From assembly GCA_030762895.1 (NCBI GenBank), contig CM061068.1:151663311-151727310 (forward strand): DNA of 64,000 bases. The letters run 5' to 3'. Every line of letters starts with the position of its first letter. Positions within the stretch are counted from its first letter, which is position 1. Below are positions 54,330 to 64,000 of this stretch, piece after piece. The translations under genes were made by a program, and so were the position numbers. A model generated the notes under the pieces. It did no database searches and was not told where the DNA came from. It was given only the letters and a program-made list of their open reading frames with translations. Source of the stretch: Sophora flavescens. Taxonomy: Eukaryota; Streptophyta; Magnoliopsida; Fabales; Fabaceae.

Positions 54330-55397
54330 TACCAGATATCCAATACATACCTTGTATAAGATTCACGGGTTGAGGGGAGTCACCTACCTTCACGGTGAAC
54401 ACTCTTCCAGTGGCCTGAGGTCTAGCCACCTGTGGTTCTGCTGCTGGGACTCCTCTTCCAGCTCCACCTCTTGGCACACTAGTTCCTCTGCCAGCAACTA
54501 CAGGTGTTGCATATCTCGCTGTCTAGTATATGGTTCTCATCTCCTCTAAGAACCACTATCTACTCTCCTTTGAGTATCAGATCGAATAGGGCCTCCACTC
54601 CTTAATTGTTTATGCTCGTTGGCCATCCTCAGATCTATACTTTCAATGGCGCTGCATCTCTCGACTAGTTCCGAGAAATACTGAATGTCGAGAGACACTA
54701 CAGCCCTTTGCAGCTCGTCCCTAAGTCCTTCCTCAAATATTCTACACTTCCAGTCTTCACTCGAAAACCTTTGATAGAATTCCGAGAACTGGATCAGAGC
54801 CTCAAAACGTGATGCATACTCACCAACAGACATGTTACCTTGTTTGAGGTTTGTGAATTCCTTTTCCTTCTCGCGTCGGACTAGACGCGGAAAATATTTT
54901 TAGAAAAAGAAATCAGTGAATAACTTCCAGTTAATGTTCCTATCCTCAACTTCCAACAGTATTTTCTTTCCCTTCCACCAGAATTCTGCTCCTTCGGTTA
55001 ACATGAAGGCAGCATAGGTCACTTTCTTCTCCTCACTGCAGCACATAGTCGTAAATATCTTTTCGATCTCTTTTATCCACCATTCCACCTTCTCTGGGTC
55101 ATACTCTCCTCGGAATTGAGGTGGCTTTCCGTTCATAAAATTAGTCAATCCGACATTTTCATCTGCTACCGCCCTTCTCCGATTCTTAATTTCTAGCTGC
55201 TCTTTGTTAATCTGCAGCATCTCAACATTCTGCTGGGTTTGCAATAGCATAGCAGTAGCTAGGGTTACCATTGCATTTGGTGTCGAAGATGATCCTCCTC
55301 CATTCTTAGTATTGTCAGCATTACCATTGACGGCTCCAATAATCCTTTCTGGAGTTCCGTCACCACTATTAGTTGGACGTCCTCTTCCGCGAGCCAT
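54330..55397 (-). pseudogene. Gag, copy 1, with in-frame stop and pol deletion
   Basis: Starts at 55397 with a basic MARGRGRPTNSGDG, then a Gln-rich helix (LLQTQQNVEMLQINKEQLEI). The Retrotrans_gag core follows: KPPQFRGEYDPEKVEWWIKE, MLTEGAEFWWKGK. A TAA at 54900 falls inside the core (TDFFF*KYFPRLVRREKEKE). The frame then continues to VGEYASRFEALIQFSEFYQR and a Gly-rich end (VVAGRGTSVPRGGAGRG near 54500). It runs into VRVGDSPQPVNLIQG, the start of a protease, before decaying near 54330. Confidence 0.87.
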
Positions 55398-55628
55398 GAT
55401 TCTGTTAAAAGACTAATATGACATATAATACTACATAGACCAGTATATAAATACCATATGCCATACTAATATTAAACTCTCACATCAGATTCGGACACAC
55501 TACCCAACTTCTAATCATATTCAAAATCCGATGTGGATTCAACTAGGCACGGCCAGTAACAACATCCTAAACCTCGCAGTCCTTGATTCTGATCGGACAT
55601 AACCCACAATCTGTTTTAGAACCAAATT

Positions 55629-55640
55629 GCTCTGATACCA
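55629..55640 (-). other. Array primer binding site, unit 1
   Basis: GCTCTGATACCA on + (TGGTATCAGAGC on -), exact initiator-Met tRNA site, three bases from the LTR end. Confidence 0.92.
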
Positions 55641-55941
55641 AAATGAGACACCCCGCTGTGCCCCTTTGTGTCATTAGATTAAAACATCATTATTTAAATA
55701 CTAAATCGCACGCTTAACGTAAAAAAAATACGTAAAAATTAAAAACTTAACTTATAAAGTATACAACTTCATATAGAATGGCATATCACAATATAAGTAT
55801 ATTATGCATATTACAAAACAGTATTGAGGATATCCGATCAGTAGGACCCCTCACAGGAATATACTTAGACAAAGTGTTAAATAGTAGAAAACATAATAAA
55901 AATACGCCTCACGAGATGCACTGGCCATAACTAACTAGACC

Positions 55942-56040
55942 CTAATCACCATGGATCACAGCTTGTCCTCCAACCTCTGGTTCGTAGGGAGTTCCATCCA
56001 ACTCCTCCTGGTTATGCTCATCCACAGGGTCTTCTTGTAC
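55942..56040 (-). CDS. Short conserved reading frame, LTR 2
   Basis: EDPVDEHNQEELDGTPYEPE then VGGQAVIHGD. Open in the same frame as LTR 1. Confidence 0.45.
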   Translation of the reverse strand, partial: VQEDPVDEHNQEELDGTPYEPEVGGQAVIHGD

Positions 56041-56458
56041 GATTCCACAAGGAGATAAAATACAACATACATAAACATAGAGGGGATAAGAAACAGTTCT
56101 ATCATCAAAAAGTGGAAAAGAGTCATAGTAAATTATACAGTAATTGTCACAGACAATCAACACACATAACTAACGAATCATCCTCAAGTTAATATATATC
56201 ATCCTCTACCCTTACTCTCAGGAAATCGAACACTTTATTTTAGATAACCTCTCTAATCTTGTCACCATGTCTTTATGTTATCATGGCCACTACCACTCCT
56301 ATCACTATCCCTCATTTGCATCGGGGCACACCATCATTCCCGTTAGGATGTTCCACCCAGTGCACACCTCTATTCCCGTTAAGGTATTCCACCCCCATTC
56401 CCATTAAGGTGTTCCACACCCATTCCCTAAGGTGGAAGTGGTCTCGTGAGAACTCTTG

Positions 56459-56620
56459 ATTTTATTACCAATACATGGTGTATTATATTACCAATACACA
56501 GAAGTATTTTACGTGTATTATATTACCAATGCACGGTGTATTATATTACCAATACACAGATGTCCTTGTGTATTATATTACCAATACACTTTTGTCCTTG
56601 TGTATTATATTAACAATGCG
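56459..56620. repeat. Array of short hairpin repeats in LTR 2
   Basis: Same unit as 51305-51450, with different spacers and an altered first unit shared with LTR 3. Confidence 0.88.
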
Positions 56621-58218
56621 TGGTTGTGGACAACAACACCTATACTTGAATCTCACCAACCCGTTTTAACAACATCCTAGTGCCTTAAACTTCCATTAGA
56701 ACTTGGCACATATTCTATGCCATAACACCTCTTTAACATTCCTCATCTAAGTTATGCACTTCTAAATCATCATTATCCTTACACCCAAAACAATCATCTC
56801 TTAGACAACATATATATCTTTGCTTAAAATCCACTAAGCATAATAATGAAGACCAGGCAGATCATGCATAACACTATATCAATCAAAATATTCCAATATC
56901 ACCAACATAGCACAAAATCAATTCAATCAAGGCAATAAGCTCAAATCAACCATAAACAATATAAAATCAACCTAATGTCAATAAACCTACAATCCCCGAA
57001 TCACCATTGGTTTTTCAGAAAATGTTTCCAATGTGATTTTGGTATTGTTGATTACTCGACTACTAGTAGGGTTTAGGTCTCCCTACACAATTATTATATA
57101 ATCTACTACTTATCCATTCCGACGATAGGTTGGTTCTTTCCCCCACCTGGGTTATCACCAAACTCCCGAACTCGAAGCCCCTCGTTGTCACACCACAAAG
57201 TACTAACTCCACCTTCAACCAATCAACATAATAACCAATAAATCAAACAAACTCATCTATGTTCTCTTTAGGCTAGGTTTGGCCATTTAATTCAAATTAG
57301 AGTTAGGATTCTTTTCACAGCATAAGCCTTTGGATACTTATCACTAAGGTTCTAGGTAACTTAGATAAATTGCTATAACTTGAAAATATGGAATAAAAAT
57401 AATACAACCACTTAGGGTAGGTTTCAGCCTCTTTAGTATAAGTAGGCTAGAAATTTCCAACTTTTCAATCTCTTAGACTTTGCATCCAAATGTATTAAGG
57501 ATCTCAAGTCCATGATCATATTGGAAAATGAAAACAAAACATCCTAGGTTCACAACCATCATAGGTTTGGCCATCATAGGATAAATAGGTTAGAAATCTT
57601 TAAACTTTCCAATCTCTTAGACTTAGCATCCAAATGTATTAAGGAGCTCAAGACCATGATCATATTGGAAAATGAAAACAGAACATCCTAGGTTCACAAC
57701 CATCATAGGTTCGACCATCATAGGATAAATAGGCTATAAATCTTTAAACTTTCCAATACTTTAGATTTAAGATCAAGAGGTATCTAGAAGCTCTTTACAA
57801 GATCATCTTTCAAAAAGTTGAAACAAAACTTCCTAGGCCACTAATACAAAGTTTCGGCCATCCTTGGAAAAATAGGATAGAGATGTTTTTTGATACAAGC
57901 TCTTAGAATATGAAAGTAGAGATTAATAGAAGTCCATAGAAATTGGTTTCAACTCAAACAAAGTTTTCTACCATTTTCTAGAGATTTTAGAAGTTAAAAG
58001 AGCTTTAAGAACATTTTAAGAAGACATAAAGTAAACTCATAAAATAAGTGTAAAACTGGAAATAGAAGAGTATGAGAGGGTTACCCTTAAAACTAGAAAG
58101 AAAAAGTATGAAGAACTTGAAGCTTGAAACCAAGTAAAAATGGAAACTTTAAGTGTTAGAAACTAAAAAAATGAGAAAGTAAAGAAGTAGGAAAGTGATG
58201 AAGAGAAAATGAAATGGG

Positions 58219-58226
58219 TATTTATA
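58219..58226 (-). promoter_or_regulatory. TATA box of LTR 2
   Basis: Identical to that in LTR 1. The LTR 3 copy is destroyed by the insertion at 63276. Confidence 0.7.
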
Positions 58227-58824
58227 GAGGCAGGGGTGAGAGTGGCATGAAAGAGAGAGGGAGAAGCAAGTCTTGATGGCCAAGTTTTGGCTTATGCTTT
58301 GTTTGATTGAAGAAGAGAGAGAAAAATGAGTTTTTAGCATATAATATGTTATAATTCCAAAAGTGTCATCATGACCACTTTTTAGGATGTGACTTAGGCC
58401 ATCCCCCTAGTAAGTCACCTCACTCACACATGTCACCTCATCACTTTTGTGCTCCCTACTCTACTCCATTACATATCCGGTTCAAGTTTCCGATCGTATT
58501 TCACCCGGAATAAATATTATATTTTATTTCCGGACTCAAATTTTCGAAAATTTCCAATATCATACAAAACATCACAAAAACACTAACTGTTTCGTTCACG
58601 GTTCACAATTAGGTTTTCTGCTCAGTAAACTTTTACAGTCAGTGAAAGCGCAGACCGGGTTTCGTCTGAATTTTCAACCCAAAATTTTACCGTAAACCTC
58701 TACCATAAAGTAGATTATGAATATGATTTTGTTTTATTCAAAAACACTTTCTAACTCTCAGATTAAAATATAATTAATTATATTTTAATCGGTTGAACAA
58801 CATAATTAAAATCAGGCTGTTACA

Positions 58825-59380
58825 TTACTACCCCTCTTAAAAGAAAATTTCGTCCTCGGAATTTCTTAACTCAAAATTGGGTAACATCTTACCAATGCTT
58901 CTTAATCTAATGATCATTCCTCGTATTTTTCATCGCTGTCTTCCCTTAATTAACAGTGGTAACTTCGTAACAGAATTCATTCTTATAACATGCTATTTAT
59001 CTTGAACTTATCCACCACTACTTTCTGTTCATTGTCCTTTAACTTTTTGATTTAAATCTATCGCCTTGAAGGGCATAATCCAAACTTACTCCTTTATCTC
59101 TTCTTAATACTGGTCCACTAGAAAACTCGATTACAACATATGACTCTTACATTTGGCACCAAGATCAATACCGCCATGACTGCCTACTCCATATACCCAA
59201 TTACAATCTTAGTTCCTTAGAGTGTATTACACGATTCCAGATTATATCAAGTACTTAAAATGAATTCTCTTAATAACCCTTTCTTTCAATAACCAATTGC
59301 TCACTACACCTCATCCCCGAGAACTAATCCTTCTAGTAACCTTCTTGTCTAACATGCTACGTAGATAAACAAACAAGGTC
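58825..59380 (-). other. 3' UTR-like remnant and polypurine tract, unit 2
   Basis: Near-identical to 53774-54329. Confidence 0.7.
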
Positions 59381-60448
59381 TACCAGATATCCAATACATA
59401 CCTTGTATAAGATTCACGGGTTGAGGGGAGTCACCTACCCTCACGGTGAACACTCTTCCAGTGGCCTGAGGTCTAGCCACCTGTGGTTCTGCTGCTGGGA
59501 CTCCTCTTCCAGCTCCACCTCTTGGCACACTAGTTCCTCTGCCAGCAACTACAGGTGTTGCATATCTCGCTGTCTAGTATATGGTTCTCATCTCCTCTAA
59601 GAACCACTATCTACTCTTCTTTGAGTATCAGATCGAATAGGGCCTCCACTCCTTAATTGTTTATGCTCGTTGGCCATCCTCAGATCTATACTTTCAATGG
59701 CGCTGCATCTCTCGACTAGTTCCGAGAAATACTGAATGTCGAGAGACACTACAGCCCTTTGCAGCTCGTCCCTAAGTCCTTCCTCAAATATTCTACACTT
59801 CCAGTCTTCACTCGAAAACCTTTGATAGAATTCCGATAACTGGATCAGAGCCTCAAAACGTGATGCATACTCACCAACAGACATGTTACCTTGTTTGAGG
59901 TTTGTGAATTCCTTTTCCTTCTCGCGTCGGACTAGACGCGGAAAATATTTTTAGAAAAATAAATCAGTGAATAACTTCCAGTTAATGTTCCTATCCTCAA
60001 CTTCCAACAGTATTTTCTTTCCCTTCCACCAGAATTCTGCTCCTTCGGTTAACATGAAGGCAGCATAGGTCACTTTCTTCTCCTCACTGCAGCACATAGT
60101 CGTAAATATCTTTTCGATCTCTTTTATCCACCATTCCACCTTCTCTGGGTCATACTCTCCTCGGAATTGAGGTGGCTTTCCGTTCATAAAATTAGTCAAT
60201 CCGGCATTTTCATCTACTACCGCCCTTCTCCGATTCTTAATTTCTAGCTGCTCTTTGTTAATCTGCAGCATCTCAACATTCTGCTGGGTTTGCAATAGCA
60301 TAGCAGTAGCTAGGGTTTCCATTGCATTTGGTGTCGAAGATGATCCTCCTCCATTCTTAGTATTGTCAGCATTACCATTGACGGCTCCAATAATCCTTTC
60401 TGGAGTTCCGTCACCACTATTAGTTGGACGTCCTCTTCCGCGAGCCAT
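59381..60448 (-). pseudogene. Gag, copy 2, with the same stop and deletion
   Basis: Lies 5051 bp from copy 1 with only scattered differences (for example DENAG for DENVG, QLSEFYQ for QFSEFYQ, TDLFF for TDFFF). The stop in the core (59951-59953) and the pol deletion are shared, so both predate the duplication. Confidence 0.87.
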
Positions 60449-60679
60449 GATTCTGTTAAAAGACTAATATGACATATAATACTACATAGACCAGTATATA
60501 AATACCATATGCCATACTAATATTAAACTCTCACATCAGATTCGGACACACTACCCAACTTCTAATCATATTCAAAATCCGATGTGGATTCAACTAGGCA
60601 CGGCCAGTAACAACATCCTAAACCTCGCAGTCCTTGATTCTGATCGGACATAACCCACAATCTGTTTTAGAACCAAATT

Positions 60680-60691
60680 GCTCTGATACCA
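60680..60691 (-). other. Array primer binding site, unit 2
   Basis: Same sequence and spacing as unit 1. Confidence 0.92.
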
Positions 60692-60992
60692 AAATGAGAC
60701 ACCCCGCTGTGCCCCTTTGTATCATTAGATTAAAACATCATTATTTAAATACTAAATCGCACGCTTAACGTAAAAAAAATACGTAAAAATTAAAAACTTA
60801 ACTTATAAAGTATACAACTTCATATAAAATGGCATATCACAATATAAGTATATTATGCATATTACAAAACAGTATTGAGGATATCCGATCAGTAGGACCC
60901 CTCACAGGAATATACTTAGACAAAGTGTTAAATAGTAGAAAACATAATAAAAATATGCCTCACGAGATGCACTGGCCATAACTAACTAGACC

Positions 60993-61091
60993 CTAATCAC
61001 CATGGATCACAGCTTGTCCTCCAACCTCTGGTTCGTAGGGAGTTCCATCCAACTCCTCCTGGTTATGCTCATCCACAGGGTCTTCTTGTAC
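60993..61091 (-). CDS. Short conserved reading frame, LTR 3
   Basis: Identical in protein to the LTR 2 copy. Confidence 0.45.
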   Translation of the reverse strand, partial: VQEDPVDEHNQEELDGTPYEPEVGGQAVIHGD

Positions 61092-61509
61092 GATTCCACA
61101 AGGAGATAAAATACAACATACATAAACATAGAGGGGATAAGAAACAGTTCTATCATCAAAAAGCGGAAAAGAGTCATAGTAAATTATACAGTAATTGTCA
61201 CAGACAATCAACACACATAACTAACGAATCATCCTCAAGTTAATATATATCATCCTCTACCCTTACTCTCAGGAAATCGAACACTTTATTTTAGATAACC
61301 TCTCTAATCTTGTCACCATGTCTTTATGTTATCATGGCCACTACCACTCCTATCACTATCCCTCATTTGCATCGGGGCACACCATCATTCCCGTTAGGAT
61401 GTTCCACCCAGTGCACACCTCTATTCCCGTTAAGGTATTCCACCCCCATTCCCATTAAGGTGTTCCACACCCATTCCCTAAGGTGGAAGTGGTCTCGTGA
61501 GAACTCTTG

Positions 61510-61671
61510 ATTTTATTACCAATACATGGTGTATTATATTACCAATACACAGAAGTATTTTACGTGTATTATATTACCAATGCACGGTGTATTATATTAC
61601 CAATACACAGATGTCCTTGTGTATTATATTACCAATACACTTTTGTCCTTGTGTATTATATTAACAATGCG
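61510..61671. repeat. Array of short hairpin repeats in LTR 3
   Basis: Same as LTR 2. Confidence 0.88.
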
Positions 61672-63275
61672 TGGTTGTGGACAACAACACCTATACTTGA
61701 ATCTCACCAACCCGTTTTAACAACATCCTAGTGCCTTAAACTTCCATTAGAACTTGGCACATATTCTATGCCATAACACCTCTTTAACATTCCTCATCTA
61801 AGTTAGGCACTTCTAAATCATCATTATCCTTACACCCAAAACAATCATCTCTTAGACAACATATATATCTTTGCTTAAAATCCACTAAGCATAATAATGA
61901 AGACCAGGCAGATCATGCATAACACTATATTAATCAAAATATTCCAATATCACCAACATAGCACAAAATCAATTCAATCAAGGCAATAAGCTCAAATCAA
62001 CCATAAACAATATAAAATCAACCTAATGTCAATAAACCTACAATCCCCGAATCACCATTGGTTTTTCAGAAAATGTTTCCAATGTGATTTTGGTATTGTC
62101 GATTACTCGACTACTAGTAGGGTTTAGGTCTCCCTACACAATTATTATATAATCTACTACTTATCCATTCCGACGATAGGTTGGTTCTTTCCCCCACCTG
62201 GGTTATCACCAAACTCCCGAACTCGAAGCCCCTCGTTGTCACACCACAAAGTACTAACTCCACCTTCAACCAATCAACATAATAACCAATAAATCAAACA
62301 AACTCATCTATGTTCTCTTTAGGCTAGGTTTGGCCATTTAATTCAAATTAGAGTTAGGATTCTTTTCACAACATAAGCCTTTGGATACTTATCACTAAGG
62401 TTCTAGGTAACTTAGATAAATTGCTATAACTTGAAAATATGGAATAAAAATAATCCAACCACTTAGGGTAGGTTTCAGCCTCTTTAGTATAAGTAGGCTA
62501 GAAATTTCCAACTTTCCAATCTCTTAGACTTTGCATCCAAATGTATTAAGGATCTCAAGTCCATGATCATATTGGAAAATGAAAACAAAACATCCTAGGT
62601 TTACAACCATCATAGTGTTGGCCATCATGGGATAAATAGGCTAGAAATCTTTAAACTTTCCAATCTCTTAGACTTAGCATCCAAATGTATTAAGGTGCTC
62701 AAGACCATGATCATATTGGAAAATGAAAACAGAACATCCTAGGTTCACAACCATCATAGGTTCGACCATCATAGGATAAATAGGCTAGAAATCTTTAAAC
62801 TTTCCAATACTTTAGATTTATGATCAAGAGGTATCTAGAATCTCTTTACATGATCATCTTTCAAAAAGTTGAAACAAAACTTCCCAGGCCACTAATAAAT
62901 AGTTTCGATCATCCTTGGAAAAATAGGTTAGAGATGTTTGTTTGATACACCCTCTTCGAATATGAAAGTAGAGATTAATAGAAGTCCATATAAATTGGTT
63001 TCAACTCAAACGGAGTTTTCTACCATATTCTAGAGATTTTAGAAGTTAAAAGAGCTTTAAGAACATTTTAAGAAGCCATAAAGTAAACTCATGAAATAAG
63101 TGTAAAACTTGAAATAGAAGAGTATGAGAGGATTACCCTTGAAACTAGAAATAAAAGTATGAAGAACTTGAAGCTTGAAACTAAGTAAAAATGGAAACTT
63201 TAAGTGTTAGAAACTTAAAAAAAATGAGAAAGTGAAGTAGTAGGAAAGTGATGAAGAGAAAATGAAATGGGTATT

Positions 63276-64000
63276 TGATGGGAGATCCGACAAGTGTACT
63301 GGATTCGTTGCCAAGTAATAAAAAGAACGATCCCACAGGGACCGTGATCTCAAACCACAACTAATTATTAAATCGATAAAACTGGACTGTATAAAACAAG
63401 GATTTTGAAAAAGTTTTGATTTTTGAAATAAGATTCAAGTAACAATCAAATTTAATATCACAATTAAACAAAACAGGAAAGCAATTCAAATTAGGGGTTT
63501 TCAAATTCAAAAGGAATTCCTAGGAATTGGGTTACCAACAAGATTGTTTATGTTACTAAATTGACTACCCCTTGTTAATTATCTAAATTGCTTTGAAGGC
63601 AAATTTATCCTAAATAAGTTAATGCTCCCTCTCGGGTTACAAAAACCGTGAACAATTAAACCAACCCCTACTCTCGTGGTAGTTGAATTTAGATCGAACC
63701 CTTTAAGTTTTGTGACAATTCGTTAATCCTCGAAGGACCTCTTCTAACTCTCGTGATTTAAGTCCGAAGTCTGATTCTATAGATCCGATACCTAAGTTCA
63801 CCACTAGGTCCCTCCTTAGAATATCTACGACACGCAAATAAGTGGCCACCGAATTTACGAGTAATTAAAGCAATAGAAATCAGATCTAAAGCAAAATCGA
63901 AATTAACAAAGGTAAAATATCAATTCATAACATAAATAAGATCTTGGGCATAGTCCTAATCCCTAGAAATAAAGCTACTACTCAAGCATTGCCATGGCGA
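63276..64000 (+). mobile_element. Start of an unclassified LTR-like element (runs off the window)
   Basis: LTR 3 sequence breaks off at GGGTATT and is replaced by TGATGGGAGATCCGACAAGT, with a TG start and motifs such as GATCCCACAGGGACC. No open frame. The 3' end is outside the window, so orientation and TSD (possibly GTATT) are unproven. Confidence 0.55.

Larger units (their letters stand above)
55644..58824 (-). repeat. Array LTR 2 (middle, chimeric)
   Basis: 3181 bp. 55644 to about 57535 matches LTR 3, and about 57545-58824 matches LTR 1, with the switch inside the repeat block (three units here). See findings. Confidence 0.92.
50508..63275 (-). mobile_element. Tandem LTR-int-LTR-int-LTR array of a Del/Tekay-like, gag-only gypsy element
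   Basis: Three long LTRs (50508-53773, 55644-58824, 60695-63275 interrupted) separate two 1870-bp internal regions. The repeat period is exactly 5051 bp. On the - strand each LTR runs TGTAACAGCC...GGGGTGTCTCA. Each internal region has a primer site, a partial gag, the very start of the protease and then jumps to a 3' UTR and polypurine tract: RT, RNase H and integrase are deleted. The five bases left of it are TGTTT; the right TSD is not visible because a further element enters LTR 3. Confidence 0.92.
60695..63275 (-). repeat. Array LTR 3 (right), interrupted at 63276
   Basis: Matches LTR 2 almost base for base to about 62590, then diverges noticeably (several substitutions per 100 bp). Confidence 0.9.

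Overview
This 64 kb window is nuclear DNA from a flowering plant. The evidence is a GT-AG intron-rich host gene, plant-type copia, gypsy, L1, CACTA and SIRE-like transposons, and initiator-Met primer binding sites. A eudicot, perhaps a legume, is my guess from overall flavour only; the sequence does not prove it. I see no rRNA, tRNA, CRISPR or bacterial features.

Only one host gene is convincing. It is a plant TrmB/METTL1-type tRNA (guanine-N7-)-methyltransferase in eight exons on the + strand (5141-40452), and all splice phases join into an open 314-codon frame. Intron 3 is about 30.1 kb and intron 7 about 3.1 kb; both are inflated by transposons.

Layout: 4-3118 is a long solo LTR. 3119-5140 is intergenic DNA with MITE-like scraps and a 285-bp tandem duplication. 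5141-6134 holds exons 1-3. Intron 3 (6135-36245) holds one L1 LINE (13-bp target-site duplication, TSD) that has been hit by three LTR elements: a copia on the - strand (6717-11825), a chromovirus-like gypsy on the - strand (17555-25586) and a copia on the + strand (25956-35925). The gypsy was in turn hit by a tandem non-autonomous LTR array (19919-22481), and the + strand copia by another copia (28517-33478). Every insertion has an exact TSD, so the order of events can be read directly. 36246-37129 holds exons 4-7, with a SINE-like insert in intron 6. 37130-40230 is intron 7 with degenerate copia relics. 40231-40452 is exon 8.

Downstream of the gene lie a truncated CACTA element (41195 to about 42288), the 3' end of a gypsy chromovirus (chromodomain tail plus a 2.5 kb LTR ending at 48906) split by a SIRE-like non-autonomous element (42508-46349) that carries a plant-transposon-domain ORF, two tandem foldback units (48907-50400), a SIRE LTR scrap, and a tandem LTR-int-LTR-int-LTR array of a Del/Tekay-like gag-only element on the - strand (50508-63275). 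Another LTR-like element enters the third LTR at 63276 and runs off the window.

The strongest observations are: (1) an apparently intact host gene across a 30 kb transposon-filled intron; (2) a chimeric middle LTR that records unequal crossing-over between the two LTRs of one element; and (3) a short peptide frame near the ends of two different gypsy LTR families whose core differs only at synonymous positions, placed behind a possible LTR intron.
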